Source: Okeania sp. KiyG1
GTDB lineage: Bacteria > Cyanobacteriota > Cyanobacteriia > Cyanobacteriales > Microcoleaceae
Assembly: GCF_014132355.1 (NCBI RefSeq)
Contig: NZ_BLZO01000058.1
Coordinates: 124,001 to 188,000, forward strand
Reading direction: 5' to 3'
DNA: 64,000 nucleotides
In this document: positions 28,596-39,436 of the stretch, piece after piece
How positions within the stretch are numbered: position 1 is the first letter of the stretch
Layout of the letters: every line of letters starts with the position of its first letter
Notes under the pieces: generated by a model
Told to the model about the DNA's origin: nothing
What the model saw: only the letters and a program-made list of their open reading frames with translations
Database searches by the model: none
Made by a program: the position numbers and the translations under genes

Positions 28596-29570
28596 AATTT
28601 GTCTCACAGCTATACCTACTTCACAAATTAAACAAGTTAATCTAGTCCCTAAACTTAACCATTATGTAATTGAGGTCATTTATGAAGCGACGGAAAAACA
28701 ATACTAACTAGAGAAAAATTGTTGTGCAAGTATTAACCTTGGATTAAACAACTTATACCAATTTGATAAGTGTTTGTTACAAATAGTTGCATGCAAAGTC
28801 CGTACGAAAGAAGGAAGAAGGAAGAAGGAAGAAGAAGGAAAAATTGAAAAAAGGTAAAAACAATATAAATAACTATCTAAAATCCACGATAATCACTATT
28901 TTTAAGCATATATGATAGAGTGGCACTTTTCATAGCATTCTTTTTTCAAATTGGTATTAGCTACATTAACCTTTAATCAAGCCAGCATCAAACCCAATAG
29001 TAATAAATTGCAGACCATTAAAATCAATCAATCAATCAATCAATACTATAATAAAGTTAGAGGCAGTATTCAAGCTCTGTTCAGAGAAAATCTATCGAAC
29101 CTGAGACTGAAAAAGCTTTCTAATAAAAGAGAATTTGCTCATAAATGACTATCTTGCGTATTGCATCTCATTTGATTATTGATACCCTGATTAATGAGAA
29201 AATACGATCATTGATAATTGGGCACAATGAAAACTGGAAGCAGAAGATTAATTTAGGAAAAAGAAACATTTCATATTTTGTCTGTGTTCCCTATAACAGG
29301 TTAATAGAAATGTTATCTTATAAAGCCAAGATGGTAGGGATAGATGTAATTCTTACAGAAGAATCTTATAGGTCAAAAGCAAGTTTTATAGATAATGATT
29401 TGATTCCAGTTTACAAGAAAGGTCAGAATAATCAAGTCACTTTCTCAGGAAAAAGAATCATGCATAGGTTTGTATCGTACCGCAAGCATTGGATTAATCA
29501 ATGAGGTGCGTGAACGGTTCTTTGAACCAATGCGAGAAAAGCAGCTCCCTTTTGTCTTTGACAACTGACA
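28596..29570 (+). pseudogene. tnpB: IS200/IS605-family tnpB, broken
   Basis: Frames join to a TnpB (RNA-guided transposon nuclease): IPTSQIKQVNLVPKLNHYVI, EVIYE, an in-frame TAA at about 28708, then NLGLNNL. At NNL/A a 201-base M1 MITE is inserted (28756-28956, TTA duplicated), after which ATLTFNQASIKPNSN and SINQYYNK continue. A frameshift near 29140 leads to LRIASHLIIDTLI, then GHNENWKQKINLGKRN and IDVILTEESYRSKASF, the RuvC region. A second shift near 29460 gives GLYRTASIGLINE. The zinc-finger region is only partly preserved. The N-terminal third was not found. Confidence 0.8.
28756..28956. mobile_element. M1 MITE inserted in tnpB
   Basis: The ends TACCAATTTGATAAG and CTTTTTTCAAATTGGTA are inverted copies, and TTA is duplicated on both sides (28753-28755, 28957-28959). 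GGAAGAA heptamers lie at about 28808-28838. Removing the element and one TTA restores the frame NNLAT of TnpB. Confidence 0.9.
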
Positions 29571-29789
29571 ACTGATAACTGATAACTGATAACTGAAATG
29601 ACCATGGGATAGAGGAGCAAGTGCACCCTTGCGGGTCCCCCGACTTAAAGCAACTGGCGTGGTGTTGTGGTGCCTCCTTTGGAGGAGCTTGACCTTTGTC
29701 ATGCTACGCAAACGCTAACACGAGCGTCAAGGTAACACCTTCGATCCGAAGGATATGTCTTATGTGACTATATTTTTATGAACTATTTA
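29571..29789. repeat. CTGATAA heptamers and IS-tail-like palindromes
   Basis: 29560-29595 holds GATAACT heptamers. 29600-29760 is GC-richer and holds small hairpins such as CTTCGATCCGAAG, resembling the 3' end region of the tnpB element. No gene. Confidence 0.45.
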
Positions 29790-30292
29790 GGGTTCGCTGA
29801 ATAAAGCTAAAAGTCAGGATAACTTACGGTAATGGAGCTTTTTATATTCAGTTTATCTCCTAGTTTATGGCTCTTATTGGCATCAATTTACTGAAATTTT
29901 CTGCTGAAATTCAAGAAAATTTCTTCACATAAAATGGCCGAAACCGTTGTCTGTTCCCCACATCTGGTGCGTCCCCGTGTCTGGTGCGTCCCCGTGTCCT
30001 ACCCCCACCAACAAATTTTTGGTAGTGCGTCAAGGAAGTGTGGGAAGGGTGGGAAGTTGGTTCCTGTGGGAAGACGCTCGAAAGTAGGAGGAATAATTGT
30101 ACCTGTATCTTTTTGGGAAGTGTCTCTCACCCGTCCTAACTTTTTAGTCTTAAAGGCTGAAAAATTTGCACCCCCTTCGCGACAAAAATGCGCTCAACCT
30201 TGATATCTCAGTGCTTTTAGATTATATTGGCCAGCACTACTTACTTATCCCACACTTTACGCTCTGCACAACCAAATTTTTTCAGCAGACCC
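29790..30292. mobile_element. M4 MITE upstream of aroA
   Basis: It begins GGGTTCGCTGAATAAAG and ends TTTTTTCAGCAGACCC, with TATTTA on each side (29784-29789, 30293-30298), a 6-base duplication as at the other M4 copies. Its right end lies 66 bases before the aroA start, so it may carry or displace the aroA promoter. The internal frames contain no recognisable protein. Confidence 0.85.
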
Positions 30293-30358
30293 TATTTAGC
30301 TCCTCACTCTTCCCAGACTCCTATAAAATTGTGGCTGTGCAAATTTATAGTTAATTTT

Positions 30359-31708
30359 ATGATAGCTGCTGTAATTACTACAAAAATTACAAATAGTCAA
30401 GAAGTTTTGATAATTCAAAGACCACCATCGGGTCTGTCCCTCAAAGGTAACATTTCAATTCCTGGAGATAAATCAATTTCTCATCGGTCTCTTATGCTGG
30501 GAGCGATCGCTCAAGGGAAAACTACTATAAAAGGCTTACTCTTAGGGGAAGATCCCCGCAGCACTGCTCAATGTTTTTCACTACTTGGGGCCAATATTTC
30601 TCAACTGAATACAGACTTGGTGGAAGTTCAGGGGGTGGGACTAGATAATCTCACAGAACCATCTCAGGTTTTAGACTGTGGTAATTCTGGCACTACAATG
30701 CGACTAATGTTGGGGATTTTGGCGTCCCATCCCGAACGTTTTTTTACTGTTACTGGAGATAGTTCCCTGGTTCAGCGTCCCATGTCCCGTGTGATTGGAC
30801 CTCTGACACAAATGGGGGCTCAAATCTGGGGTAGAAAAGGTGGCTCTTTAGCCCCACTGGCAATTCAGGGACAAAAGTTACGACCGATCCATTATCATTC
30901 TCCCATTGCTTCAGCTCAGGTAAAATCTTGTATTTTGTTTGCTGGTTTAATGACGGAGGGGAAAACTACGGTGACAGAACCTGCTCTTTCACGAGACCAT
31001 AGTGAAAGAATGTTGCAAGCTTTTGGCGCTCAAGTTAGTATTGATCCAGAAACAAATAGTGTTACTGTGAATGGCCCAGCTAAATTGCGGGGTCAGGATG
31101 TGGTTGTGCCTGGTGATATTAGTTCGGCAGCTTTTTGGTTAGTTGCAGGAGCTATTGTGCCTGGATCGGAATTGGTAATTGAAAATGTTGGTGTTAACCC
31201 TACTCGTACAGGTATATTAGAAGCTTTGGAAATGATGGAGGCTAATATTATACAGGAAAATCAGCGAGTTGTTGCAGGAGAACCTGTGGCTGATTTACGA
31301 GTATGTTACAGTCCTTTGAAAGCTTGTGAAATTTCTGGTGCGATAATTCCACGACTAATTGATGAAATTCCTATTTTGGCAGTTGCTGCTATGTTTGCTG
31401 AGGGGACGACTGTGATTAAGGATGCGGCTGAGTTGCGGGTAAAAGAAAGCGATCGCTTGATGGCTATGGCCACTCAACTCCAAAAACTGGGAGCTAAGGT
31501 GACAGAATTACCTGATGGGTTGGAAATTACTGGTGGTGTGGCCTTGACTGGTGCAGATGTTGAGAGTTATGGGGATCATAGAGTTGCTATGAGTTTGGCG
31601 ATCGCTGCTCTTAATGCTACTGGTACTACCAATATTCATCAGGCTGAAGCTGCAAGCATTTCTTATCCTAATTTTACTGCTACTATGCAACAAATTTGTA
31701 GTTCATAA
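30359..31708 (+). CDS. aroA: 3-phosphoshikimate 1-carboxyvinyltransferase (EPSP synthase)
   Basis: It joins phosphoenolpyruvate to shikimate-3-phosphate in the sixth step of aromatic amino-acid synthesis. The ATG at 30359 ([18 protein letters not shown]) gives 449 residues; the frame is open 44 codons further upstream, but those codons lie in the M4 MITE terminal repeat and its flank, so the later start is preferred. Active-site motifs are [31 protein letters not shown], the RPMSR loop, [13 protein letters not shown] and [14 protein letters not shown]. The C-terminus is complete. A strong hairpin follows at 31724. Confidence 0.95.
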   Translation: MIAAVITTKITNSQEVLIIQRPPSGLSLKGNISIPGDKSISHRSLMLGAIAQGKTTIKGLLLGEDPRSTAQCFSLLGANISQLNTDLVEVQGVGLDNLTEPSQVLDCGNSGTTMRLMLGILASHPERFFTVTGDSSLVQRPMSRVIGPLTQMGAQIWGRKGGSLAPLAIQGQKLRPIHYHSPIASAQVKSCILFAGLMTEGKTTVTEPALSRDHSERMLQAFGAQVSIDPETNSVTVNGPAKLRGQDVVVPGDISSAAFWLVAGAIVPGSELVIENVGVNPTRTGILEALEMMEANIIQENQRVVAGEPVADLRVCYSPLKACEISGAIIPRLIDEIPILAVAAMFAEGTTVIKDAAELRVKESDRLMAMATQLQKLGAKVTELPDGLEITGGVALTGADVESYGDHRVAMSLAIAALNATGTTNIHQAEAASISYPNFTATMQQICSS

Positions 31709-31723
31709 AAGCAGCTAAAATTT

Positions 31724-31775
31724 AGACATTGGTTAATTTATTTAAAATGAATTTTCAAATTATTAACCAATGTCT
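31724..31775. terminator. Long hairpin between convergent aroA and CAAD gene
   Basis: AGACATTGGTTAAT (31724-31737) pairs perfectly with ATTAACCAATGTCT (31762-31775). The hairpin separates two genes that point at each other and is followed by GACTTTTTTATTT on the + strand, so it may stop transcription from either side. Confidence 0.65.
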
Positions 31776-31791
31776 AGTGGTTGAGACTTTT

Positions 31792-32226
31792 TTATTTACT
31801 TGATGATTTATCTCCTAAAAGTTGTTCTTTCCAAGCTTGAAGCTCTACTGATAACTCCTGGCGGTTAGAAGCACGAAGTAGATAGCGATATATAAACCAG
31901 CCAGAATAGATAATACCAATTAACTCAAAAGTTGGAGCTAGCAGTGGGATGTCATTTAATGATTCAATTACTGCCAACATTACTTTTAGAGTAACAATGA
32001 GTCCTAAAATCAAACCGAGAGTAACTATCGGTTTCTGATATTGTGCAAAGAAGCCAGAGATAATAGCTGGTAGTTCTGATAAAATTTCCAAGATTTGGTT
32101 TTTAATACCTTGGAATTGATCGGATGTTTCTTCAGGCTCAGGATTAGATACTGTAGTTAGAGAACCTGGTTCTGTAGGATTTACTCCTACTTCTACTTCT
32201 TTTGTAGTATCTTTTTCTTGTTGCAT
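31792..32226 (-). CDS. CAAD-domain thylakoid membrane protein
   Basis: This 144-residue protein has an acidic, Pro/Glu-rich N-terminus (TTVSNPEPEETSDQF) and a CAAD domain with two membrane helices (PIVTLGLILGLIVTLKVML and FELIGIIYSGWFIYRYLLRA) followed by an amphipathic tail. CAAD domains are cyanobacterial, occur fused to some aminoacyl-tRNA synthetases and are related to the CURT1/CurT proteins that bend thylakoid membranes. Here the domain is free-standing. Whether it is the CurT orthologue cannot be decided from sequence alone. Confidence 0.75.
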   Translation of the reverse strand: MQQEKDTTKEVEVGVNPTEPGSLTTVSNPEPEETSDQFQGIKNQILEILSELPAIISGFFAQYQKPIVTLGLILGLIVTLKVMLAVIESLNDIPLLAPTFELIGIIYSGWFIYRYLLRASNRQELSVELQAWKEQLLGDKSSSK

Positions 32227-33519
32227 AATTTAATGATGTCCCTTCAATTATTTATGATAAGCGTTTGAGTGGATATTACGGTCAGTATTCCAGAGTTTTA
32301 GAGGATATGACCTACTCTTAACTCAAAGTTAGTTATCTTGATTTTTCAAACATGGACCATTACCAGAAAATCTGACATTGCAAGAATAATAATATATGGA
32401 TTTTGCATATTTAGAGGTCTATAATTATTTCTACAAATCTTCAATCCTAAATTTCGCATAAGGAAATGTAACACACCAAGTTATAAAAATTTAAGAGTAA
32501 GTATTGAAAGTAAAGAAAAAAAGTTCTAACACTCCTATGTTAGAGAATAATATTGGAGAAGAAGCCTGAGTAGTCCATATTCTTAAGGCCATTAGTATCG
32601 AGTCTGAGTCACAAAAAATAGGTTTGATACTTTTATTTTCTTAGCTTCAGGATTTTTTTAAATATCTACGCCAAATATCTTTTATGCAGAGTTCTATTGA
32701 AGTAAGATTTGTTCAAAATTTACTATTTCTTTTCCACAACTATTTTCTGTTTTAATTTGAGCTACTTATTTAACTTCTAAAATTATATTCATAGTTTTCA
32801 TATATTAAATAGTTGGTAGTGGTACATTGTCATGATGTCGGTAACGATGTGGTGAATGTTTTAGTCCCTATACTCTATTACTATACAGGATGGTAGTGGT
32901 GCATAGTAATGGTAAAGAAAGCACGGGGAGTGTGGGCAAATGGGGACCCACCCCTAATACCAATTTGATAAATGTTTACTACATTTTCGCATTGCGGGGG
33001 AGTAGGGGAGTGGGTAGGGACGTTGCATAAGGGCGTCCGTACAGGGAGAGTTCAATAATTGATAATTGATAATGGATAATTGATAATTACCTCTCCCTAA
33101 AAGGAAGAGGATTGAATCAAAGGAAAATTTTTCTTGTTTCTCCTTAAAAGGAGAGGCTTTAAACCTTAATTATTCGGTAAAAATAAGAATAATTAACAAT
33201 AACTGGCTAATAATTATCAAAAAAATATTCAGTCTGTGTTAATTACTTAATAATTGAAGTGTCATTTAAATATAGCATTCTTTTTTAAATTGGTATAACC
33301 CTCCCAGGAGGGGAATTTGGGGAGTGTGGGAGAAATTAAAACATATATATCCTTGTTCTTCTTCATCTTGCTCAACATTAAATTTAGATGAACCGACCCG
33401 AGACCCCACCCCAATGACCTAAAATTAGTGATAATTTCTGAATGATTTTGATGGAAGTATTTAACAATTACTAAACACTAATTTAGATGTTTCAGTTCTC
33501 TATAAGATTGATATGAAAG
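32227..33519. repeat. Gap with an M1 MITE that contains M3
   Basis: 32227-32950 shows no gene; TGGTAGTGGTACATTGTC and TGGTAGTGGTGCATAGTA are direct repeats (32814, 32891). 32958-33295 is an M1 copy (TACCAATTTGATAAATG to TTTAAATTGGTA, TAA on both sides) holding a GGGGAGTA-type array, AATTGAT/GGATAAT heptamers and an M3 copy (33085-33180). 33300-33519 holds nothing recognised. Confidence 0.7.
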
Positions 33520-35058
33520 TTATAATTTTGAGACTAAAGATTTGAGATTTTCGATAGCTTCTTCATATCTATGTTTAGCTAAAGTAATTTGTTCTCCATC
33601 TGGCATTTTAAATTTTTGCCCTTGAGCAGGAAGTTGATGTAAAGGAGTGCCAAGAGATGCAGAGACTTTTCCTGAAGAATGAAAATCTTTGACATCGGTA
33701 ACATAGGCATTTTGCCATGTAATGAGAGAATCTAATGAATTATCATTCTTAGTAAAATATTGAGGAAAACTTTGATATTGTTCATAGCAAAAATTGATTA
33801 ATTCTTGTTTGATAGAATTATAAGCATTAGCTACACCTTTATTGCTCGTGTAATTGTTAAAAACAAATTGTTTGATTTTAGGTGATTTAAGCTCGAATTG
33901 CTTAACTTGTTTATTAAAGGTGATAATATTACTTGCATATCTTTTGAGAAATTCTGAAGGATATTGTTCATAAAGCAGCATTAAAATTCCTTTAATTCCT
34001 TCTAATGAAGTAAAATCAGCCATCATAGGAATTATTAAATAATCAGAAGAAAGTAACGCCATCTGTGTATAGATGGAAAAACTAGGGTGACAATCTATGA
34101 AAACAACTAATTTTTTATATTTTTCTTTGTTTTTTATATTGTCAAACTCACTTTGACATAATCTTTTAATTGCTGTCATATGATTTTTCCATGCAGTAAT
34201 ATTTGCTGGATTAAGTACAGAATAATTAAGAGCTAAGGACAAAGATTATAAAAAAGAATCACCAGCGATTAAATACAGATTTTCTGGAATAGAGTCATTA
34301 TAGAGTGAAGCTTTTACTGTATAACTAGAATTTTTGGTAATGATTTAAATTCAGAATTACCTTTCAAAATCCAATCAACAAATCCTACTACATTACGTCT
34401 TGAGTAAGCTACTTAGGGTTTGGTGAAAAAGTATTTTAGTAGGGGTAGGAAACAGGAGAAAGCAGACAGGATAAATGGGAATTTAGAGGAGTTCATTAAT
34501 GGATAATCGATAATGGATAATGGATAATTACCTCTGGTTAAAACCGTTCTTGATTGAATATAAGGAAATATTATTTATTCTCTTGGTCGATTAGATATGG
34601 CGAGGAGACCTCGCCATCTCTCGACCGCTTTTTTCCCTTGAAAGGGGAGGCTTTTAACCAGAATTATTTAATTAATAATTAATAATTATTAATTCTTCGG
34701 TAAGAGTAAGAATTGTACCTTTATTTTTCTGCCCAACTCTTGCGTAAAATACTAATTTTTTGGGCGTTTTAGACTGAAACAGGCGCACTTTTTTCGACCA
34801 TAAAAAGGCACTTGTCTTTATATGTAAATGCTTTTAGATTTAATCAGCAAGCCCTACTTACAAATTTTGATTATTCTCATATCCTTTTTTTCCACCTCCA
34901 AGTAAAAATTGATAAATGTTAGCTTGAGGACACATATCAATAACTAAAATTTGTGCCTCTGGATTATTTTCAGCATACAATATTGAAGCATTAGAACATA
35001 AAGTTGTTTTACCAACACCACCTTTATTATTATAAAAAGCATAAACTTTTATCGACAT
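33520..35058 (-). pseudogene. parA: ParA/MinD-type partition ATPase, disrupted
   Basis: The N-terminal piece (35058-34858) reads MSIKVYAFYNNKGGVGKTTL with an intact Walker A, then ILVIDMCPQANIYQFLLGGG. It is cut by an M4 MITE (34416-34854). The middle (34410-34245) reads VGFVDWILKGNSEFKSLP, a frame break, then NLYLIAGDSFL, an in-frame TAA, and joins the long 3' part (34242-33520) with KLVVFIDCHPSFSIYTQMAL (Walker B-like) and YLIIPMMADFTSLEGI. The complete protein would be about 360 residues. No parB or replication gene is near, so this may be a plasmid-derived relic. Confidence 0.8.
34416..34854. mobile_element. M4 MITE inserted in parA, with M3 inside
   Basis: It begins GGGTTTGGTGAAAAAG and ends AATCAGCAAGCCC, flanked by TACTTA on both sides (34410-34415, 34855-34860). 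Internal GGATAAT heptamers and an M3-type element (34526 to about 34700, AATTACCTCTGG to TTCTTCGGTAA) are nested in it. Confidence 0.85.
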
Positions 35059-35930
35059 AAATACTTGCTCGTCAATTTATACTAAATCAGTACCGTATAC
35101 TATAAAAAATAATAGATATTTTGGCAAATTAAGCTCTAAAAACCTTGAAATTCTTTCAAAATTTTCATTGCCGAATAATTAAGGTTTAAAGCTTCTCCTT
35201 TCAAGGAGAAACAAGCGGTTGAGGGATGGCGCCATTCGGAGCGGCTCTGTCAAGAGCGGGTTTCCTCGCCATATCCAATCGACCAAGAGAGAAAAAATTT
35301 CCTTAAGCGTAAATCCTCCCCTTGAAAATAAGAGGTAATTATTAATTATTAATTATTAATTGTTGAAACTACTATATTTCTATAGAACCCCTAACCGTAT
35401 CTTTACAAAGGTAGGGGTTTTTGACTAATAATTCAGAAGTCATAAGTTATACCAATTTATAAAATATTGCTACTGGACCGACACAGCTAAAACTGTGCAA
35501 TAGATTTTTGTTTCTAGGTGTCTTTATCTCCCAATCTCCCCATCCCCCCATCCCCCATCTAATGTGTGTCAGTCTACTACAGTGAAGACACAGGGAACAG
35601 GGAACAGGGAACAGGGAAAGAAAAACATAAATATTAAAGAGGAAAAAAGGTGGAAATTTTATAATTTATGGGATTTATAATTTTTCTTTTAGGAATAAAT
35701 CAGAAATTAAGATGTAACTGCCTTTTTTGAATTTGGTATTAGGATATTGATATTTAATTTATATAGTATAGTTATAGATATTTCCAATAATCAAAAATAA
35801 AATAAATTATTGCACTATTATTCATCAATTCTTTCCCCTCCTGGGAGGGGTTAGGGGTGGGTTCCCTACTCCCTACTCCCTACTCCCTATGCATGAAGGA
35901 GATGCTTAATAGAACCCATTTAGGATCTAT
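35059..35930. repeat. M3 long form, M1 and M7 elements
   Basis: 35168-35340 is an M3 copy enlarged by a GGCGCCATTCGGAGCGG segment, followed by ATTAATT heptamers. 35450-35738 is an M1-type element (TACCAATTTATAA to GAATTTGGTA, TTA on both sides) with GGGAACA heptamers. 35780-35912 is an M7 copy with CTACTCC heptamers. No gene is seen. Confidence 0.75.
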
Positions 35931-38207
35931 CTATAGATTAACTTTGGGTCTAAACTTCCTTAAACGCAAAGCATTACTTACTACAGAAACCGAACTAAAA
36001 GCCATAGCTGCTCCAGCAATCATTGGATTTAATAACCAACCAAAAAAGGGATATAAAATACCTGCAGCAATAGGAATACTCAAAACATTATAAATATAAG
36101 CAAAAAATAGATTTTGACGAATATTTTTCATGGTGGCATGACTGAGTTGAATTGCCGTAACAATTCCCCATAAATCTCCAGAAATTAAAGTTAAATCGCT
36201 AGCTGACATTGCCACATCTGTACCTGTACCAATAGCAATTCCTACATCTGCTTGAGCTAATGCTGGAGCATCATTAATTCCATCTCCTACCATCGCGACG
36301 ATTTTATGTTTTTGTTTTGAACTATTTCTTTCTTGTTGAATAGATTGAATAATACTAGCTTTTTGGTCAGGACGTACTTCAGCAAAAATTCTTTTAATAC
36401 CAACTTCAGAGGCGATCGCTTCTGCTGTTTTTTGATTATCTCCTGTTAACATTACTACTTCTAATCCCATTTTTTGTAGAGCTTTAACTGCATCCCCAGA
36501 AGATGGTTTAATTGCATCAGCAATTCCAATTAAGCCTTCAATTTTTCCATTAATAGCTATTAAGGCAGTAGTTTTTGCTTCACTTTCCCATTGTTGAAGA
36601 TTTGATTGTAAAGTTTGAGTATCAATTTTCAACTCATCCATCCATCTTTGTGTACCAATTTGTACCAACTTTCCTGATACATTTCCCTGTACTCCCATTC
36701 CTGCTACAGCTTCAAAATTAGTCACTTCAGCCAGAGGATTTTGTACTCCTTGAGATTGAGCATAATTAACTACAGCTTCCGCTAAAGGATGTTCTGAATT
36801 TTTTTCTAAAGCAGCAGCTATTGCTAATAGTTCAATTTCATTATTATTAGTGACACCTTTAACCGTAATATAGTTAGTAACACTAGGTTTGCCTTGGGTA
36901 ATTGTTCCAGTTTTATCACAAACAATAGTAGTTAATTTATGTGCTAATTCTAAGCTATCTGCACCTTTAATTAAAACTCCATTTTCTGCTCCTTTCCCAG
37001 TACCAACCATAATTGAAGTGGGAGTAGCTAAACCCAGGGCACAAGGACAAGCAATAATTAAAACCCCTACCGTAGTAATCATGGCAAAAGTCATATTTCC
37101 TATAGTAGTAAACCAAATAATAAAGGTAAAAATAGCAATAGCAATTACTACAGGCACAAACCATCCAGTTATTTTATCTGCTAATTTTTGAATAGGTGCC
37201 TTACTGCCTTGAGCATCTTTTACTAACTGTACAATTTGGGCTAATACTGTATCTTTACCAATTTTTGTGGCTTGAAATTTGAAACTTCCTGTTTTATTAA
37301 TTGTGGCTCCAATTACCTCATCTCCTACTTGTTTTTTCACAGGAATAGGTTCACCTGTCACCATAGATTCATCAATAGAAGATTCTCCTTCTACAACTGC
37401 TCCATCTACAGGAATTTTTTCCCCAGGGCGGACTAAAATTACATCTCCTACTACAACTTGTTGAATGGGAATATCGCTTTCTTTTCCACTACGAATAACT
37501 CTAGCGGTTTTTGCTTGTAAACCCATTAATTTATGAATAGCTTCTGAAGTTTTTCCCCTAGCACGATTTTCCAATAATTTTCCTAACAGGAGAAGGGTAA
37601 TAATAACTGATGAAGCTTCATAATATACTTCGGGTTTTAAGCCTTGAGTAATAAAGAAGTTCGAGTTAAAAGTAGCAAATAAAGAATATAAATAAGCAGC
37701 ACCTGTTCCTAAAGCAACTAAAGTATTCATATCCGCAGTCTGATGTTTAAATGCTTTAAATGCTCCGACAAAAAAGCTTTTACCGCACCATAACTGTACA
37801 GGTAAACTTAAAAATAATTGTAGCCAATAATTATGCAGCCAACTAGGAAGAAAAGGAATATGTAATCCTGTCATGGCAGGTAGGGAACCAATAAATAAAA
37901 AACTACTAATAATTCCCCCCAAAATAACTTTACGGGTTAACTCTTTTTCTTCAGCTTCCCTAGCTTTTTTTTCAGTATCTTCTTCTTGTTCAGATTCGGC
38001 AAAAGCATAATAACCAGCTTCTCTTACAGATTCTTGAATATAAGTTAAATTAGTTTTTTGAGAATTATAAGAAACTGTAGCTTGAGAGAGGGCAAAATTA
38101 ACATTACATTCAATGACTCCTGATACTTCTTTAATGGCTTTTTCAACTCTATTGGCACAAGAAGCGCAACTCATTCCCTGTAGACGAATACGAATAGTTT
38201 CCATCAC
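35931..38207 (-). CDS. copA: Copper-translocating P-type ATPase
   Basis: This 758-residue P1B-1 ATPase moves Cu(I) across a membrane using ATP. It has an N-terminal metal-binding domain ([15 protein letters not shown], CxxC), a transmembrane metal site CPC in [12 protein letters not shown] (about residue 386), the phosphorylation motif DKTGT (about 428), TGEPIPV in the actuator, [10 protein letters not shown] in the hinge, and the Cu(I)-specific YNVLSIP and MAFSSVSVV motifs in the last two helices. Cyanobacteria use such pumps at the plasma membrane (CtaA) and thylakoid (PacS); the sequence does not say which this is. The last bases overlap nothing. Confidence 0.92.
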   Translation of the reverse strand: MMETIRIRLQGMSCASCANRVEKAIKEVSGVIECNVNFALSQATVSYNSQKTNLTYIQESVREAGYYAFAESEQEEDTEKKAREAEEKELTRKVILGGIISSFLFIGSLPAMTGLHIPFLPSWLHNYWLQLFLSLPVQLWCGKSFFVGAFKAFKHQTADMNTLVALGTGAAYLYSLFATFNSNFFITQGLKPEVYYEASSVIITLLLLGKLLENRARGKTSEAIHKLMGLQAKTARVIRSGKESDIPIQQVVVGDVILVRPGEKIPVDGAVVEGESSIDESMVTGEPIPVKKQVGDEVIGATINKTGSFKFQATKIGKDTVLAQIVQLVKDAQGSKAPIQKLADKITGWFVPVVIAIAIFTFIIWFTTIGNMTFAMITTVGVLIIACPCALGLATPTSIMVGTGKGAENGVLIKGADSLELAHKLTTIVCDKTGTITQGKPSVTNYITVKGVTNNNEIELLAIAAALEKNSEHPLAEAVVNYAQSQGVQNPLAEVTNFEAVAGMGVQGNVSGKLVQIGTQRWMDELKIDTQTLQSNLQQWESEAKTTALIAINGKIEGLIGIADAIKPSSGDAVKALQKMGLEVVMLTGDNQKTAEAIASEVGIKRIFAEVRPDQKASIIQSIQQERNSSKQKHKIVAMVGDGINDAPALAQADVGIAIGTGTDVAMSASDLTLISGDLWGIVTAIQLSHATMKNIRQNLFFAYIYNVLSIPIAAGILYPFFGWLLNPMIAGAAMAFSSVSVVSNALRLRKFRPKVNL

Positions 38208-38977
38208 AACAGCCTCAATATTTGTAAGGGAGATTAACTCTTTTATCTAATGTTATACAGTTCAAACTTATAGAGCGTTAAAATTCTTCTGATTTTCTTT
38301 TCTTTCTAGTGGGTTAATTATCTGATGAAGATTTATAGTCCGATTATTACCCAATTATTAATTATTAATAATTAAATAATTCGCGCCTTGAAGCCTCCTT
38401 TACTAATGGATAATTGACAATTGATAATTGATAATTAAAGAGTTAGAGAGGCGCGAGAATTATTTCATTATCCATTATCTACTATCCATTATCCATTAAT
38501 ACTATTTCCTTATATTCAATTCCGTAACGGTTAAAACCCGAGGTAATTATCAATTATCCATTATCCATTATCCATTAATACTATTTCCTTATATTCAATT
38601 CCGTAACGGTTAAAACCCGAGGTAATTATCAATTATCCATTATCAATTATCCATTAATACTATTTCCTTATATTCAATTCCGTAACGGTTAAAACCCGAG
38701 GTAATTATCAATTATCCATTAATGAACCAGTTTACCTCTTGAATAAAAAATACTCATCATTTTCTGTTTTGTTCAAGGGTGATATTTGCCATAATTTTTG
38801 CATTTTTCCATGATTTTTTAGGGCAATTTCTATGTTTTCTAATATTTTTGTATTCTCTAACATATTGATATTACCACTTACAATATAAATTTAATATGAA
38901 ATCAGTTGGCTAAAATATAGAACAAGGTATTGAAAAATTTTTACTACAAAATTTACATAAAATTAGAGTCGGTAATC
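38208..38977. repeat. Three 79-base tandem repeats and GATAATT heptamers
   Basis: A 79-base unit containing TACTATTTCCTTATATTC, CCGTAACGGTTAAAACCCGA and GGTAATTATCAATTATCC is repeated three times (starting near 38497, 38576 and 38655). Its ends are heptamers ATTATCC/ATTATCA. The unit resembles the M3 right end. 38740-38977 shows nothing else. Confidence 0.8.
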
Positions 38978-39436
38978 AATTACCGAAAATTGTGCTATAA
39001 AGCCTCCCCTTTTAAGCTATCCCTTATAAGGAACTCCTCAGACACGAGGACACGGAGACGCACCAGACACGGGGATACGGAGAGAAGGGGAGAAGGGGAG
39101 CAGGGGAGAAGGGAGAAATAGTCATAGTATCTAAGTAAAACTATTTAAATATTCAAAATTAATGTACTTTTAAATACATTTTCTCTCTAGAAAAAGACTT
39201 TTAAAGTCTCGAACATAATTTGTCTATAATGTCTACGTTTTGTGTTAAGAAAGATGTTTATAAAGCATAGTCTTTTAAGGGGAAAAAAGCGGTCGTAGCG
39301 CAGTTTCCCGTAGGGTGGGATGGCGCAATTCGGAGCGGCTCTGATAAGAGCGGGTTTCCTCGCTGTCCGACCATCGACCAAGAGAAGAAAAAATTTCCTT
39401 TGAGTCAATCCTATCCGTTTTAAAGGAAAGGTAATT
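38978..39436. mobile_element. M3 MITE interrupted by M5
   Basis: M3 runs from AATTACCG (38978) to GGTAATT (39436). M5 (39016-39271; GCTATCCCTTATAAGG to TTATAAAGCATAGT) lies inside it, flanked by CTTTTAA on both sides. The insertion point is the centre of the M3 hairpin CCCCTTTTAAGGGG. M5 carries AAGGGGAG-type repeats near its left end. The short frame at 39187-39408 is not coding. Confidence 0.85.

Noticed and set aside
29934-30203. Frame of 89 codons
   Set aside because: It lies wholly within the M4 MITE before aroA.
30227-30358. Longer aroA N-terminus (44 extra codons)
   Set aside because: These codons lie in the MITE terminal repeat and its flank; the conserved domain begins soon after the ATG at 30359.
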